In this document: positions 24,501 through 31,536 of the stretch, piece after piece
How positions within the stretch are numbered: position 1 is the first letter of the stretch
Layout: the number at the start of each line of letters is the position of its first letter
Origin: JBQTII01 sp052387905
GTDB taxonomy: Bacteria; Actinomycetota; Actinomycetes; Sporichthyales; Sporichthyaceae
DNA: 33,089 nucleotides
NCBI GenBank assembly: GCA_052387905.1
Contig: JBQTIR010000015.1
Location: 1-33,089, forward strand
Direction of reading: 5' to 3'
Notes under the pieces: generated by a model
Databases searched by the model: none
Told to the model about the DNA's origin: nothing
What the model saw: only the letters and a program-made list of their open reading frames with translations
Program-made: the position numbers and the translations under genes

Positions 24501-24820
24501 GTCGTCACCTCGCCCGCGCCCAATTCCGTGCCCGATCCGGCGCCCAATTCCGTGCCCGAGCCGGCGCCGAGGCCCGCCCGCGTGGCCGCGTCGTCGAGGA
24601 GCCGGGTGGGGGAGGAAAACGTCACATTCGCGCAGATCCCGGCGCCGCTTCCGCCGGCCCCCAAGGTGTGCGAGAGCCGTTGGGCGAGCCAGCGCTCCAT
24701 GCCCTTCGCCGACACCGCGACGAGCACCGGCCGCAGCGGGTCGGTGCTTGGGACGTCCAGGATGCGCGCGAGTTCTCCGGCGAGGCAGTCGGAGTCCGCG
24801 GAGCGGTGCAGGTGCAACAT
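21506..24820 (-). CDS. recC: RecBCD gamma subunit, RecC
   Basis: A 1104-residue protein, the subunit that holds the complex together and, in E. coli, reads Chi. It begins LHLHRSADSDCLAGELARIL and contains VAVSAKGMERWLAQRLS, typical of RecC N-termini. The helicase-like domains lack an intact Walker A, as expected for RecC. Later segments VLVMCPDVDTFAPLI and HRVIVLLGLDDTAFPR are also RecC hallmarks. The ATG at 24820 is preceded by AAGGTGAG at five to six bases. It is first in the operon. Residues near 85-100 carry an exact 8-residue tandem duplication (GAGSGTEL), described separately. Any Chi sequence of this organism is unknown. Confidence 0.94.
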   Translation of the reverse strand: MLHLHRSADSDCLAGELARILDVPSTDPLRPVLVAVSAKGMERWLAQRLSHTLGAGGSGAGICANVTFSSPTRLLDDAATRAGLGAGSGTELGAGSGTELGAGEVTTNPWERERVLWPLVELLGEGAAGEPLTARLREGARCYPLAARLAGRFDDYGQERPAMLRFWAAGEDLADDGRPLPVDLIWQPRLWRALRARLGTPSPAERLPTTLERLREDPGCLDLPQHLHVFGLNRLSAARLAVLAAIANAREVHLWIPHASPALWSAVARGQAPRHPLLASLSRDAAALQRRVRAAAPTHTDSHHEAPAPPDTLLGQLQRTLAEDAAPGATEPIALGPGDHSISVHACHGPVRQVEVLRELVTELLAADTSLEPRDVLVMCPDVDTFAPLITAAFADHDDGPAGTRHPASALRVRLTDRSMAGTNPVFATVRTVLGMSNGRATATELLDLAATDAVARRFGFDADAGEQLRRWAAEAGVRWGLDTRHRQHFGLGAIASGTWRDALDRILLAAAMDSDEHWLDTALPLDGVDSADIELAGRFAEFVDRTCAALEFLSRPQRLSEYLTGLREHMLGLAMAAPGQGWQRSALIAELADIAEAARGTDPILEPSDLAALITSRLGGRPTRAGFRTGTVTVSTMVPMRSVPHRVIVLLGLDDTAFPRAGTTDADDILAWPARRPGERDPRTEDRQLLLDAVCSARDHLAVIYSGADERTGAAIPPAVPLGELLDALDGMATTTDGRPVRAHITVRHPLQSFDPRNFGIGAPAQGRAPTSFDTVALAGARAILGTRVAPRPFISAGLAPPEPGPVALTDLLGFLLHPARAFLRQRLDVSAAPSWESPAESIPLALTKLEEWTVGDRLLRARLAGADLATCGERERRRGTLPPNALGHRAATPIVAAVEAIVEAARADLLRADPDVADLTVDLPGGAGLVVGAVPELRGDVVVHVGYSSLGPKQRLTAWVELLALSAGRPDRTWQVVTVARRSKSAIRHVIGPLDPQVAAWELAALVRLREDGLCAPLPLPLKTSYAYVDARDRGMADGEALGRANEEWSGRNDIPGENTDPAHRLVWGPAAPLEALDLARMRAVAEELWAPIRRAERAAAS
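24518..24565 (-). repeat. 24-bp tandem duplication inside recC
   Basis: Two adjacent 24-base units differ at one base (24518-24541 and 24542-24565) and are in frame, encoding GAGSGTEL twice. They fall in a Gly/Ala-rich surface loop after the first RecC segment, suggesting recent replication slippage. Confidence 0.85.
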
Positions 24821-24835
24821 CGACGCTCACCTTGT

Positions 24836-24863
24836 CAGTAGGCACCGACAGTGCGCAGTAGGC
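24836..24863. repeat. Two direct repeats of CAGTAGGC upstream of recC
   Basis: CAGTAGGC occurs at 24836-24843 and 24856-24863, exactly 20 bases apart, about two helical turns. They lie just upstream of the recC ribosome site in the 196-base divergent region. No LexA-type box is visible. They may bind a regulator or be chance. Confidence 0.4.
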
Positions 24864-25016
24864 GTCCACGGAAGCCGTCTGCGGAGCCAAACCGGAGGAT
24901 TCGTCGTGCTAGGTCCGTTTCGTACACCTGTGGGGTTTCTGAATCCCGCGCGGGTCGGGCGGATCGGGACCTAACCTCGAAGAAAGGGCCGGGGGGCTCT
25001 TTCACCAGGGGGGCCT

Positions 25017-26906
25017 GTGAACGTGTCTCGGCATGCTGCGCGGCGGTTCGCCGTGCTGTGCGCAGCCTCGCTCGGCGTCGGGCTGCTCTCTGCGCCGAGC
25101 GCAAGAGCCGAGGTGAGCGCTGACGCAGTTGATCCCGAGCGATACATCGTGACCTACACCGAGGCCAGCACGGACGAGGAGATCAGTGCCTCGCGGGAAC
25201 GCGCCGAAGGCCTGGGTGCACAGATCGTGTACGAGTACACCGACACGATTCGCGGTTTCGCGGCCGTGCTCACCACCGAGGCCCGCACCGAACTAGCCGC
25301 GGACCCCGCCGTGGGGGCCATCACCGCCGACGAGGTGGTCCGACTGTCGGTGGCGCAGACCGCCTCCACTGCGGCGCAGAGCACGAATCTTAATGCGTCA
25401 CTCGACCGCATCGACCAGCGCAGCTCGGACCTCGACGGGCTCTTCCGCCAGCGCGCCACCGGCGCCGGTGTACGCGCGTACGTCGTAGACACCGGCATCG
25501 CAAATCACGACGAATTCGGTAGCCGACTCAAAGCAGGGTTCGACATCGAAGGTCGATCCTCGCGCGGTCGCTTCGACTGCGAGGGTCACGGCACGCACGT
25601 GGCCGGCAGCCTGGGGGGCCGCATCGTCGGGGTCGCCAAGCAGGTCGACCTCGTACCGGTGCGCGTGTTCCAGTGCAGCGGCAGTACCGGCGTCTCCTCG
25701 GTGATCGCGGGACTCGATTGGGGTGTTCGCGACTTCAAGCAGCGAGACCAGCCGGCCGTCATGAACCTGAGCCTGAGCATCGGCAACAGCCCTGAGCTCG
25801 ACAAGGCGGTGGGAAGGGTGATCGCGGCCGGGCTTCCGGTCGTGACCGCCGCAGGCAACGACGCGGGCGATGCCTGCGCGATCTCGCCGGCCCGCGTGTC
25901 GTCGGCGATCACGGTCGGCGCGGTGACAGTGGCCGACGAGCTGGCAAGCTTCTCGAACTCCGGTGACTGCGTGGACATCTTTGCCCCGGGGGTGAGGATC
26001 CGGTCCGCCGACGCCGGTGATTCGAACGGATACCGGGACCTCGACGGCACCTCGATGGCCGCTCCGCACGTCAGCGGGACGATTGCGGCGTTCTTGCAGC
26101 ACACCCCGGACGCGACACCAGGCGAGGCACACAAGGTTCTGCTCGACGCATCCACCCACGGCGTCGTGACCGGGCCCCTGCGCGGCGGAACACCGAACCG
26201 GCTGCTGTACTCCCTGCTCCCCATCGGCAACCGTGCGCCCAAGGTAAGTACACCGTCGGTCTCCCTGCCCGGCGCCGGTGGCGAGATCCGTACGGACCAG
26301 GTCCCGGTCAAGCTGCGCTGGTCGGGCTCGGACCCCGACGGCCACAAGATCGACGAGTACCGCATCCAGCGCAGCTACGACGGTGGCCAGAACTGGTCGA
26401 CGGTCGAGACCGTGGACGGACGCACCGAATCGGTGAAGGTCTGGGTCCGGCCGGACTCGAAGCTGCGTTTCCGCGTCCGCGCGACCGATGACCAGGGCAA
26501 GTCGGGTTCCAACGCCCACACCGCCACGATGCGCCTCGCGCTGCTGCAGGAAGGCGCGGCCGAGCTGCGGTCGTCGTGGAAGCGCAAGAGCGGGAGCAAG
26601 CTCTCCGGGGGAGCAGAGCGCGTGGCCGGCCGCAAGGGCGCAAGCCTGACGCTGTCCTTCACCGGATCCCGCATCCGCTGGATCGGCTCGATGGATCGCG
26701 ATCGTGGCCGGGCAAAGGTCTATCTCGACGGCAAGCTCGTCGCGACCGTCGACAGCTATGCCGACGAGCGTGCTGTTCGCCGGGTCCTCTTCGGCGATTC
26801 CGTCAAGCCGGGCCGGCACACCCTGCGCATCGTGCTCACCGGCAGCGAGCGTTCCAAGGCCACCGACTCTCGGGTGGCCGCCGACGCGTTCGTCGTCCTG
26901 GACTGA
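25017..26906 (+). CDS. Secreted S8 serine protease (subtilisin/proteinase K-like), copy 1
   Basis: A 629-residue secreted endopeptidase. Order of parts: signal peptide to about residue 31 (ending ARA), I9-type inhibitory propeptide (about 40-105, ERYIVTYTEAS and IRGFAAVLT), S8 catalytic domain (about 145-385), an Fn3-like beta domain (about 425-500) and a C-terminal domain with FTGSRIRWIGSMDRDRG (about 515-629). The triad is D158 (VVDTG), H191 (GHGTHV) and S346 (GTSMAAPH); the oxyanion Asn is in TAAGND. Cysteines before the His motif, in VFQC, DACAIS and GDCVDIF recur in its neighbours. GTG 25017 follows AGGGGGG. It diverges from recC and is first of three paralogues. The probable role is extracellular proteolysis. 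Confidence 0.93.
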   Translation: MNVSRHAARRFAVLCAASLGVGLLSAPSARAEVSADAVDPERYIVTYTEASTDEEISASRERAEGLGAQIVYEYTDTIRGFAAVLTTEARTELAADPAVGAITADEVVRLSVAQTASTAAQSTNLNASLDRIDQRSSDLDGLFRQRATGAGVRAYVVDTGIANHDEFGSRLKAGFDIEGRSSRGRFDCEGHGTHVAGSLGGRIVGVAKQVDLVPVRVFQCSGSTGVSSVIAGLDWGVRDFKQRDQPAVMNLSLSIGNSPELDKAVGRVIAAGLPVVTAAGNDAGDACAISPARVSSAITVGAVTVADELASFSNSGDCVDIFAPGVRIRSADAGDSNGYRDLDGTSMAAPHVSGTIAAFLQHTPDATPGEAHKVLLDASTHGVVTGPLRGGTPNRLLYSLLPIGNRAPKVSTPSVSLPGAGGEIRTDQVPVKLRWSGSDPDGHKIDEYRIQRSYDGGQNWSTVETVDGRTESVKVWVRPDSKLRFRVRATDDQGKSGSNAHTATMRLALLQEGAAELRSSWKRKSGSKLSGGAERVAGRKGASLTLSFTGSRIRWIGSMDRDRGRAKVYLDGKLVATVDSYADERAVRRVLFGDSVKPGRHTLRIVLTGSERSKATDSRVAADAFVVLD

Positions 26907-26915
26907 TCCGGCACC

Positions 26916-26937
26916 CCGGCGGGCATCCCGCCCCCGG
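26916..26937 (+). terminator. GC hairpin after protease copy 1
   Basis: GGCGGG and CCCGCC pair around a 3-base loop, extended by CCGG on both sides with a bulge, ten bases after the stop codon. No T-run follows. Confidence 0.55.
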
Positions 26938-27221
26938 CATGTCGCGGCACATTGCGGTGTCCGATTCGCACGTATTCCGTGCTCTGCCGGTTATCTGACT
27001 TGTCATCAGGACAGATCAGGACTTTGGCTATGAATCAGGTTCACGGTGCCTCAGAAATTCGTGAGGGCGGCAGGGAACGGTGTTGATCTTCCGACCGTCA
27101 TATGCGGAAGCCGTCACCGTCCGGTCATCAAGCTCGCCCGGGCGCGCGCCGAACTCTCGGGTAACGGGCAGCGCGCTGCCCGACTTGGAGATTGCCCACG
27201 CGTCAGGAACGAGGAACTCAC
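26938..27221 (+). other. Intergenic region between protease copies 1 and 2
   Basis: A 284-base stretch with no gene that I can support. It is less GC-rich in its first half. ATCAGGAC occurs twice (27005-27012 and 27015-27022) with period 10, a possible protein site. The second half holds the candidate promoter listed next and a ribosome site GAGGAA before the copy 2 start. Confidence 0.5.
27073..27102 (+). promoter_or_regulatory. Candidate ECF-type promoter for protease copy 2
   Basis: GGGAAC is followed 18 bases later by GTCATA, close to the GGGAAY-N18-GTT form recognised by some actinobacterial ECF sigma factors. It is about 120 bases before the start codon. The match is short and unproven. 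Confidence 0.3.
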
Positions 27222-29219
27222 GTGACCGCTCGACCGACCCACCGCCTGGTCCACCGCAGCGCTCTCGCCACCGTGCTGGCCGGGGTGCTGCTGAGCCCGC
27301 TCTCCGCCCTTCCGGCCGTAGCCACCGACGAGCCCGGGTTCGGCACACAGGGCTGGTCGAATGCGGAGATCGAGCGCATCGAGGGTGCGTGGATCGTCAC
27401 CTTCACCTCCTCCGCGTCAGAAAAGGCGATCAAGAAGATCCGCACGAAGGCGAAGAAGAACGGTGCCCGGGTGGCCCACACCTATTCGCGTGCGGTACGT
27501 GGCTTCGCCGCGACGATGAGCGAGGCTCAGGTCGCCAAGCTGCGCAAGAACGACAAGGTGCGCTCGGTTGAGCCGAACTTCAGCATCAACGCCTTCGCCA
27601 CCCAGCCCTCCCCGCCGAGCTACGGTTTGGACCGCATTGACCAGCTCGCGCTTCCGCTCAGCGGCTCGTACACCTACAGCACCGACGGCACTGGGGTGAC
27701 GGCCTACGTCATCGATACCGGCCTGCTCGGTACGCACACCGAGTTCGCCGGCCGGGTCGGCGCCGGGTACAGCGCCATCAACGACGGTCGCGGCACCACG
27801 GACTGCAACGGGCACGGCACCCACGTCGCCGGCACCGTCGGCGGCACCAACTACGGGGTGGCCAAGGGCGTGCGGATCGTCCCGGTGCGTGTGCTGGACT
27901 GCGCCGGCAGTGGAACCACCGCCGGCGTCATCGCCGGCGTCGACTGGGTGACCAACCGTCACCGCAGCGTCGGGGGCCCGGCGGTCGCCAACATGAGCCT
28001 CGGCGGCGGCATCTCCTCCACGCTGGACACCGCGGTCGCCAACTCCATCGCTGCCGGCGTCACCTACGCGGTCGCCGCAGGCAACAGCAATGTTGATGCA
28101 TGCAATTCCTCGCCGGCCCGCGTCGGCGCGGCCATCACCGTGGGTGCGACCACCAGTACGGATGCCCGCGCGAGCTACTCCAACTTCGGCTCGTGCCTGG
28201 ACATCTTTGCGCCCGGCTCGAGTATCAGGTCCGCCTGGCACACCGGCACCGGTGCGACCAACACGATCTCCGGCACCTCGATGGCCAGCCCGCATGTGGC
28301 CGGCGTCGCCGCGACCTACCTCCAGGCCAACCCGACGGCGTCGCCGGCGACCGTGCGTAACGCGCTCGTCGACGTGGCGGGCGGTGCGGCGTCGAGCATC
28401 GGCACAGGATCGCCGGACAAGCTCCTGTTCAGTGTGGTGGGCACCCTCACGCCTCCGACGCCGACTCCGACGCCGACTCCGACTCCGACACCGACTCCGG
28501 CGCCCGATCCGGTTCCTGCGCCGCCGGCCAACACCGCGCCGGTCGCCAGCATCCCGACTTTGGTCGTGACCCCGACCGGCAGTCAGATCACCCAGGCCGG
28601 TTCCACCGCCAACGTGCCGGGTCTGTTGAGCTGGTCGGCCGCCGACAGCGACGGAATCTCCGCCTACCGGGTCGAGCACAGCAAGGACGGCGGCGCGAGT
28701 TGGACCGCACTCGTCCTGCCCTCGCCCACCGCCACGTCGATGCAGGTGAACCTGGCCTCGACCTCGCACCGCTTCCGGGTGCTGGCCACCGACACCAAGG
28801 GCGCAACGGGCGCGTACGCCACCACGCCGACGTACACCCTGACCCGCAGCGACCACGGCGTCGCTACCTATCAGAGCTCGACCCAGTGGGTGACGTCCAA
28901 CCACGCCGACCTGTACGGCGGGAGCCGCCGGCAGTCCCTGACCGCCGGGTCCAAGGCGACGTACACCTTCACCGGCACCCAGATCGCGTGGATCGGTACC
29001 TGGTCGCGAACCCGCGGCATCGCCACGGTCTCGATCGACGGTGGCACGCCGGTCACCGTGGACCTCTACCGCAGCACTGACTCCGCCCGCCGGGCAGTCT
29101 TCAGCGCAGCCGGACTGACCGCAGGCACCCACACGATCACCATCCGGGTGAGTGGGACCAAGTCCGCTGCCTCGGCGGCGGCGTACGTCGATGTGGATGC
29201 CTTTGTGACGTTGCGTTAG
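27222..29219 (+). CDS. Secreted S8 serine protease (subtilisin/proteinase K-like), copy 2
   Basis: A 665-residue paralogue of copy 1. Signal peptide to about residue 34 (AVA), I9-type propeptide (about 50-115, GAWIVTFTSSAS and VRGFAATMS), S8 domain with triad D165, H198 and S353, a Pro/Thr linker (about 412-428), an Fn3-like domain (HSKDGGASWTALV) and a C-terminal domain (FTGTQIAWIGTWSRTRG). Asp-His and Asp-Ser spacings of 33 and 188 residues equal those of copy 1. The same four cysteine positions recur (TDCNGHG, VLDCAG, DACNSS, GSCLDIF). GTG 27222 has GAGGAA upstream; an earlier in-frame codon would add ten residues without a better site. A 12-bp terminator follows, so it looks like a single-gene unit. 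Confidence 0.93.
   Translation: MTARPTHRLVHRSALATVLAGVLLSPLSALPAVATDEPGFGTQGWSNAEIERIEGAWIVTFTSSASEKAIKKIRTKAKKNGARVAHTYSRAVRGFAATMSEAQVAKLRKNDKVRSVEPNFSINAFATQPSPPSYGLDRIDQLALPLSGSYTYSTDGTGVTAYVIDTGLLGTHTEFAGRVGAGYSAINDGRGTTDCNGHGTHVAGTVGGTNYGVAKGVRIVPVRVLDCAGSGTTAGVIAGVDWVTNRHRSVGGPAVANMSLGGGISSTLDTAVANSIAAGVTYAVAAGNSNVDACNSSPARVGAAITVGATTSTDARASYSNFGSCLDIFAPGSSIRSAWHTGTGATNTISGTSMASPHVAGVAATYLQANPTASPATVRNALVDVAGGAASSIGTGSPDKLLFSVVGTLTPPTPTPTPTPTPTPTPAPDPVPAPPANTAPVASIPTLVVTPTGSQITQAGSTANVPGLLSWSAADSDGISAYRVEHSKDGGASWTALVLPSPTATSMQVNLASTSHRFRVLATDTKGATGAYATTPTYTLTRSDHGVATYQSSTQWVTSNHADLYGGSRRQSLTAGSKATYTFTGTQIAWIGTWSRTRGIATVSIDGGTPVTVDLYRSTDSARRAVFSAAGLTAGTHTITIRVSGTKSAASAAAYVDVDAFVTLR
28454..28500 (+). 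repeat. Hexanucleotide repeat coding a Thr-Pro linker
   Basis: Imperfect CCGACT/CCGACG hexamers encode a run of Thr-Pro dipeptides that joins the catalytic domain to the Fn3-like domain of copy 2. The other two copies lack it. It is prone to slippage. Confidence 0.9.
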
Positions 29220-29227
29220 CCACATCA

Positions 29228-29257
29228 GTGGGCGGGACCTGGGGGGGTCCCGTCCAC
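29228..29257 (+). terminator. Hairpin terminator after protease copy 2
   Basis: A 12-bp stem (GTGGGCGGGACC with GGTCCCGTCCAC, one G-T pair) and a six-base loop start nine bases after the stop codon. Confidence 0.8.
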
Positions 29258-29338
29258 CGCACCGAGCATCGTCTGGGGAGGCGGTGTCGCACGGCAGTGC
29301 AGAACCGGGCAACCAGTTCTGCCACAGGGGGGAGTGCT

Positions 29339-31291
29339 GTGAGGCTTCATCAGGTTCGACGGATCCGGCCGATGACCGTGGCGGTGGCGCTCGTGATTGC
29401 CCTGGCGGCACCCGCGGCGCTCCTGCCCTCGGCTGCGGTCGCAGCCCAAACCAGCACGCCGACCTCAGAGGAACCTGCGGCCCAGACGCCGGAGTCGGAG
29501 ATCATCCCGGACCGTTACATCGTCACGATCGAGGCCGACGCGACCAACGCCGACGTCCGCGAGGTGCGTAACGACGCGACCGCGGACGGCGCGCAGGTCC
29601 ACCACACCTACAACGATTCGGTCAACGGCTTCGCGGCCACCATGACGCCCGAGGAACTGGCGGCCTTCCGCGCGGAGCACCCCCGAGCGCGCATCACCCC
29701 GGACCAGACGGTGCAGGTGTCCGAGACGCCCTACGGTCTGGATCGCATCGACCAGCGGGCAGTCCCGCTCGACGGCGCCTTCTCCCTGCCGGCCACCGGC
29801 GCCGGGGTCACCGCCTTCGTCATCGACACCGGGATCCGGGCGACGCATCGCGAGTTCGGGGGGCGGGTTGCTCCCGGGTTCACTGCCATCGACGACGGGA
29901 ACGGCACGACCGATCCGGTGTTCTGTAGGGGCACGGGGGACGGACGTGGAGTGGGCCACGGCACTCACGTCGCAGGGACCCTGGGCGGGGCGAGCCTTGG
30001 TGTGGCGCCAGGGGTGACGCTCGTCCCGGTGCGAGTACTCGGGTGCAACGGCAGCGGCGCGTTCTCCGCGGTGATCGCCGGCGTCGAATACGTCTCCGAC
30101 TGGAAGCGCAAGAATTCCGGGTCGCCTGCCGTGGCGAACATGAGTTTGGGCGCTGGTGACTACCAGCCCTTGGACGCAGCGATCCGCGCGTCCGTCGCCC
30201 TCGGTGTGACCTACGTGGTCGCGGCCGGCAACGAGGGAGGGGCCGACGCGTGCAAGTACACCCCCGGGCGGGTGACCGAAGCGATCACCGTCGCAGCGAC
30301 CGACAGCTCAGATCGCCGGGCGAGCTACTCGAACGTGGGACGTTGCGTCGACATCTTCGCCCCGGGCACCTCGATCCTTTCGGCGTCGCAGGCCTCCGAC
30401 ACCGGCGAGCGCTATCAGGACGGGACGTCGATGGCGACCCCGCATGTCGCGGGAGCGGTGGCCACCTATCTCCAGCTCAATCCCGCCGCGATCCCGGCGC
30501 AGGTGCAGCAGACCCTGATCGACACCTCCACCCAGGACGCCATCTGCGGCTTGGACCCCAGCTCGCCGAACCGCTTGTTGTTCGGCCGGTTCTCGCTGCC
30601 CGGTCCCAACCGACCTCCGGCGGTGCCCGTGCCCTCCGCGCGGCTCATGGAGGGCAGGTCGGCGCGGTCCGGCGCTCCGGTCACCGTGGTCATCGGCGCA
30701 CCGAGGGATCCCGATGGACAGTGCACCGCTCGCGTGGAACTGGACGCCAGCACCGACGGCGGCGCCACCTGGGGGCGGGTCGCGGTGACGACCTCCGCGC
30801 CGACCTCGATCGCGCTCGTGCTGCAATCGCGCACCACCCTGTTCCGGACGCGTGCGGCGGACGCGCGCGGCCTCCTGGGTGTGTCTGCGACCAGCGCACC
30901 GGTCGTTCTGCGGACCATCGACCAGGCTCGGGGGACCACCTTCGCCCCCGGATCGGCCTGGACGCGCAAGGCCTCCGCGAGCTCCCTCGGCGGCTCCAGC
31001 GCCCGGTCCGCGAAGAAGAACGCAACCGCACGCTTCACGTTCACCGGCCGCCAGATTTCCTGGATCGCTCGCAGGAATGACGCTTCCGGCAAGGCCGCCG
31101 TCTTCATCGACGGGGTGCGCGTCGAGGACGTCAATCTCTACTCCGACGACAACAGCTACCGCCGGGTCGTCTTCGCCTCCGGGGTCCTGGCCGCGGGTCG
31201 ACACACCATCACCGTCAAGGTGCTGGGCAAAAAGTCCGGGGACAGCTACGGCAAGGCCGTCGATATCGACGGCTGGATAGTACGCAGCTGA
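29339..31291 (+). CDS. Secreted S8 serine protease (subtilisin/proteinase K-like), copy 3
   Basis: A 650-residue paralogue. Signal peptide to about residue 35 (AVA), then a Ser/Thr/Pro/Glu spacer (36-55) not present in the others, an I9-type propeptide (PDRYIVTIEADAT and VNGFAATMT), the S8 domain with D163, H207 and S364, an Fn3-like domain (STDGGATWGRVAV) and the C-terminal domain (FTGRQISWIARRND). The Asp-His gap is 44 residues, 11 more than in copies 1 and 2, because TDPVFCRGTGDGRGVGHG replaces TDCNGHG; the shared cysteine is kept within the insertion. GTG 29339 follows GGGGGGAG. The C-terminal motif reads WIA rather than WIG. The convergent downstream region has no clear terminator of its own. 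Confidence 0.93.
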   Translation: MRLHQVRRIRPMTVAVALVIALAAPAALLPSAAVAAQTSTPTSEEPAAQTPESEIIPDRYIVTIEADATNADVREVRNDATADGAQVHHTYNDSVNGFAATMTPEELAAFRAEHPRARITPDQTVQVSETPYGLDRIDQRAVPLDGAFSLPATGAGVTAFVIDTGIRATHREFGGRVAPGFTAIDDGNGTTDPVFCRGTGDGRGVGHGTHVAGTLGGASLGVAPGVTLVPVRVLGCNGSGAFSAVIAGVEYVSDWKRKNSGSPAVANMSLGAGDYQPLDAAIRASVALGVTYVVAAGNEGGADACKYTPGRVTEAITVAATDSSDRRASYSNVGRCVDIFAPGTSILSASQASDTGERYQDGTSMATPHVAGAVATYLQLNPAAIPAQVQQTLIDTSTQDAICGLDPSSPNRLLFGRFSLPGPNRPPAVPVPSARLMEGRSARSGAPVTVVIGAPRDPDGQCTARVELDASTDGGATWGRVAVTTSAPTSIALVLQSRTTLFRTRAADARGLLGVSATSAPVVLRTIDQARGTTFAPGSAWTRKASASSLGGSSARSAKKNATARFTFTGRQISWIARRNDASGKAAVFIDGVRVEDVNLYSDDNSYRRVVFASGVLAAGRHTITVKVLGKKSGDSYGKAVDIDGWIVRS

Positions 31292-31485
31292 GCTTGGTCA
31301 GGCCCCGAGTGGACGCGTCGACCTGGAACGGGAGCGCTGACGCGGCTACCATCTACAACAGGTCCGTACGGGCGCGTCATGTGTCCCCGGGTCCCAATTT
31401 AAAAGGCCGTCGCGGGAACCCAGTTCGGCTGGGGCCGCGTTCGTGCTGTGCGCCGCGAGGCGACCATCGCGTCACGGCGGACCTG
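31292..31485. other. Convergent intergenic region after protease copy 3
   Basis: No gene is supported here. A small hairpin CCCAG-TTCGG-CTGGG and an AT patch CAATTTAAAAGG are visible; neither is assigned. Confidence 0.4.
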
Positions 31486-31517
31486 ACCGCCCCGCCGGGT
31501 TCTCCCGGTGGGGCGGT
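31486..31517 (-). terminator. Long hairpin terminator after the phosphodiesterase gene
   Basis: A 14-bp stem with one wobble pair and loop TTCT (arms ACCGCCCCGCCGGG and CCCGGTGGGGCGGT) begins 20 bases past the stop codon at 31537. It could also stop transcription arriving from protease copy 3. Confidence 0.8.
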
Positions 31518-31536
31518 GCCGCGTCCGGCGCCGATG

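Noticed and set aside
28454..28500. Regular repeat that might be taken for a CRISPR or regulatory array
   Set aside because: It is an in-frame Thr-Pro coding hexamer repeat within protease copy 2, without spacers.
27417..29411. 664-codon open frame antisense to protease copy 2
   Set aside because: Its product is Arg/Gly/Asp-rich low-complexity sequence produced by GC-rich codons of the real gene on the other strand; no domain, start site or codon pattern supports it.
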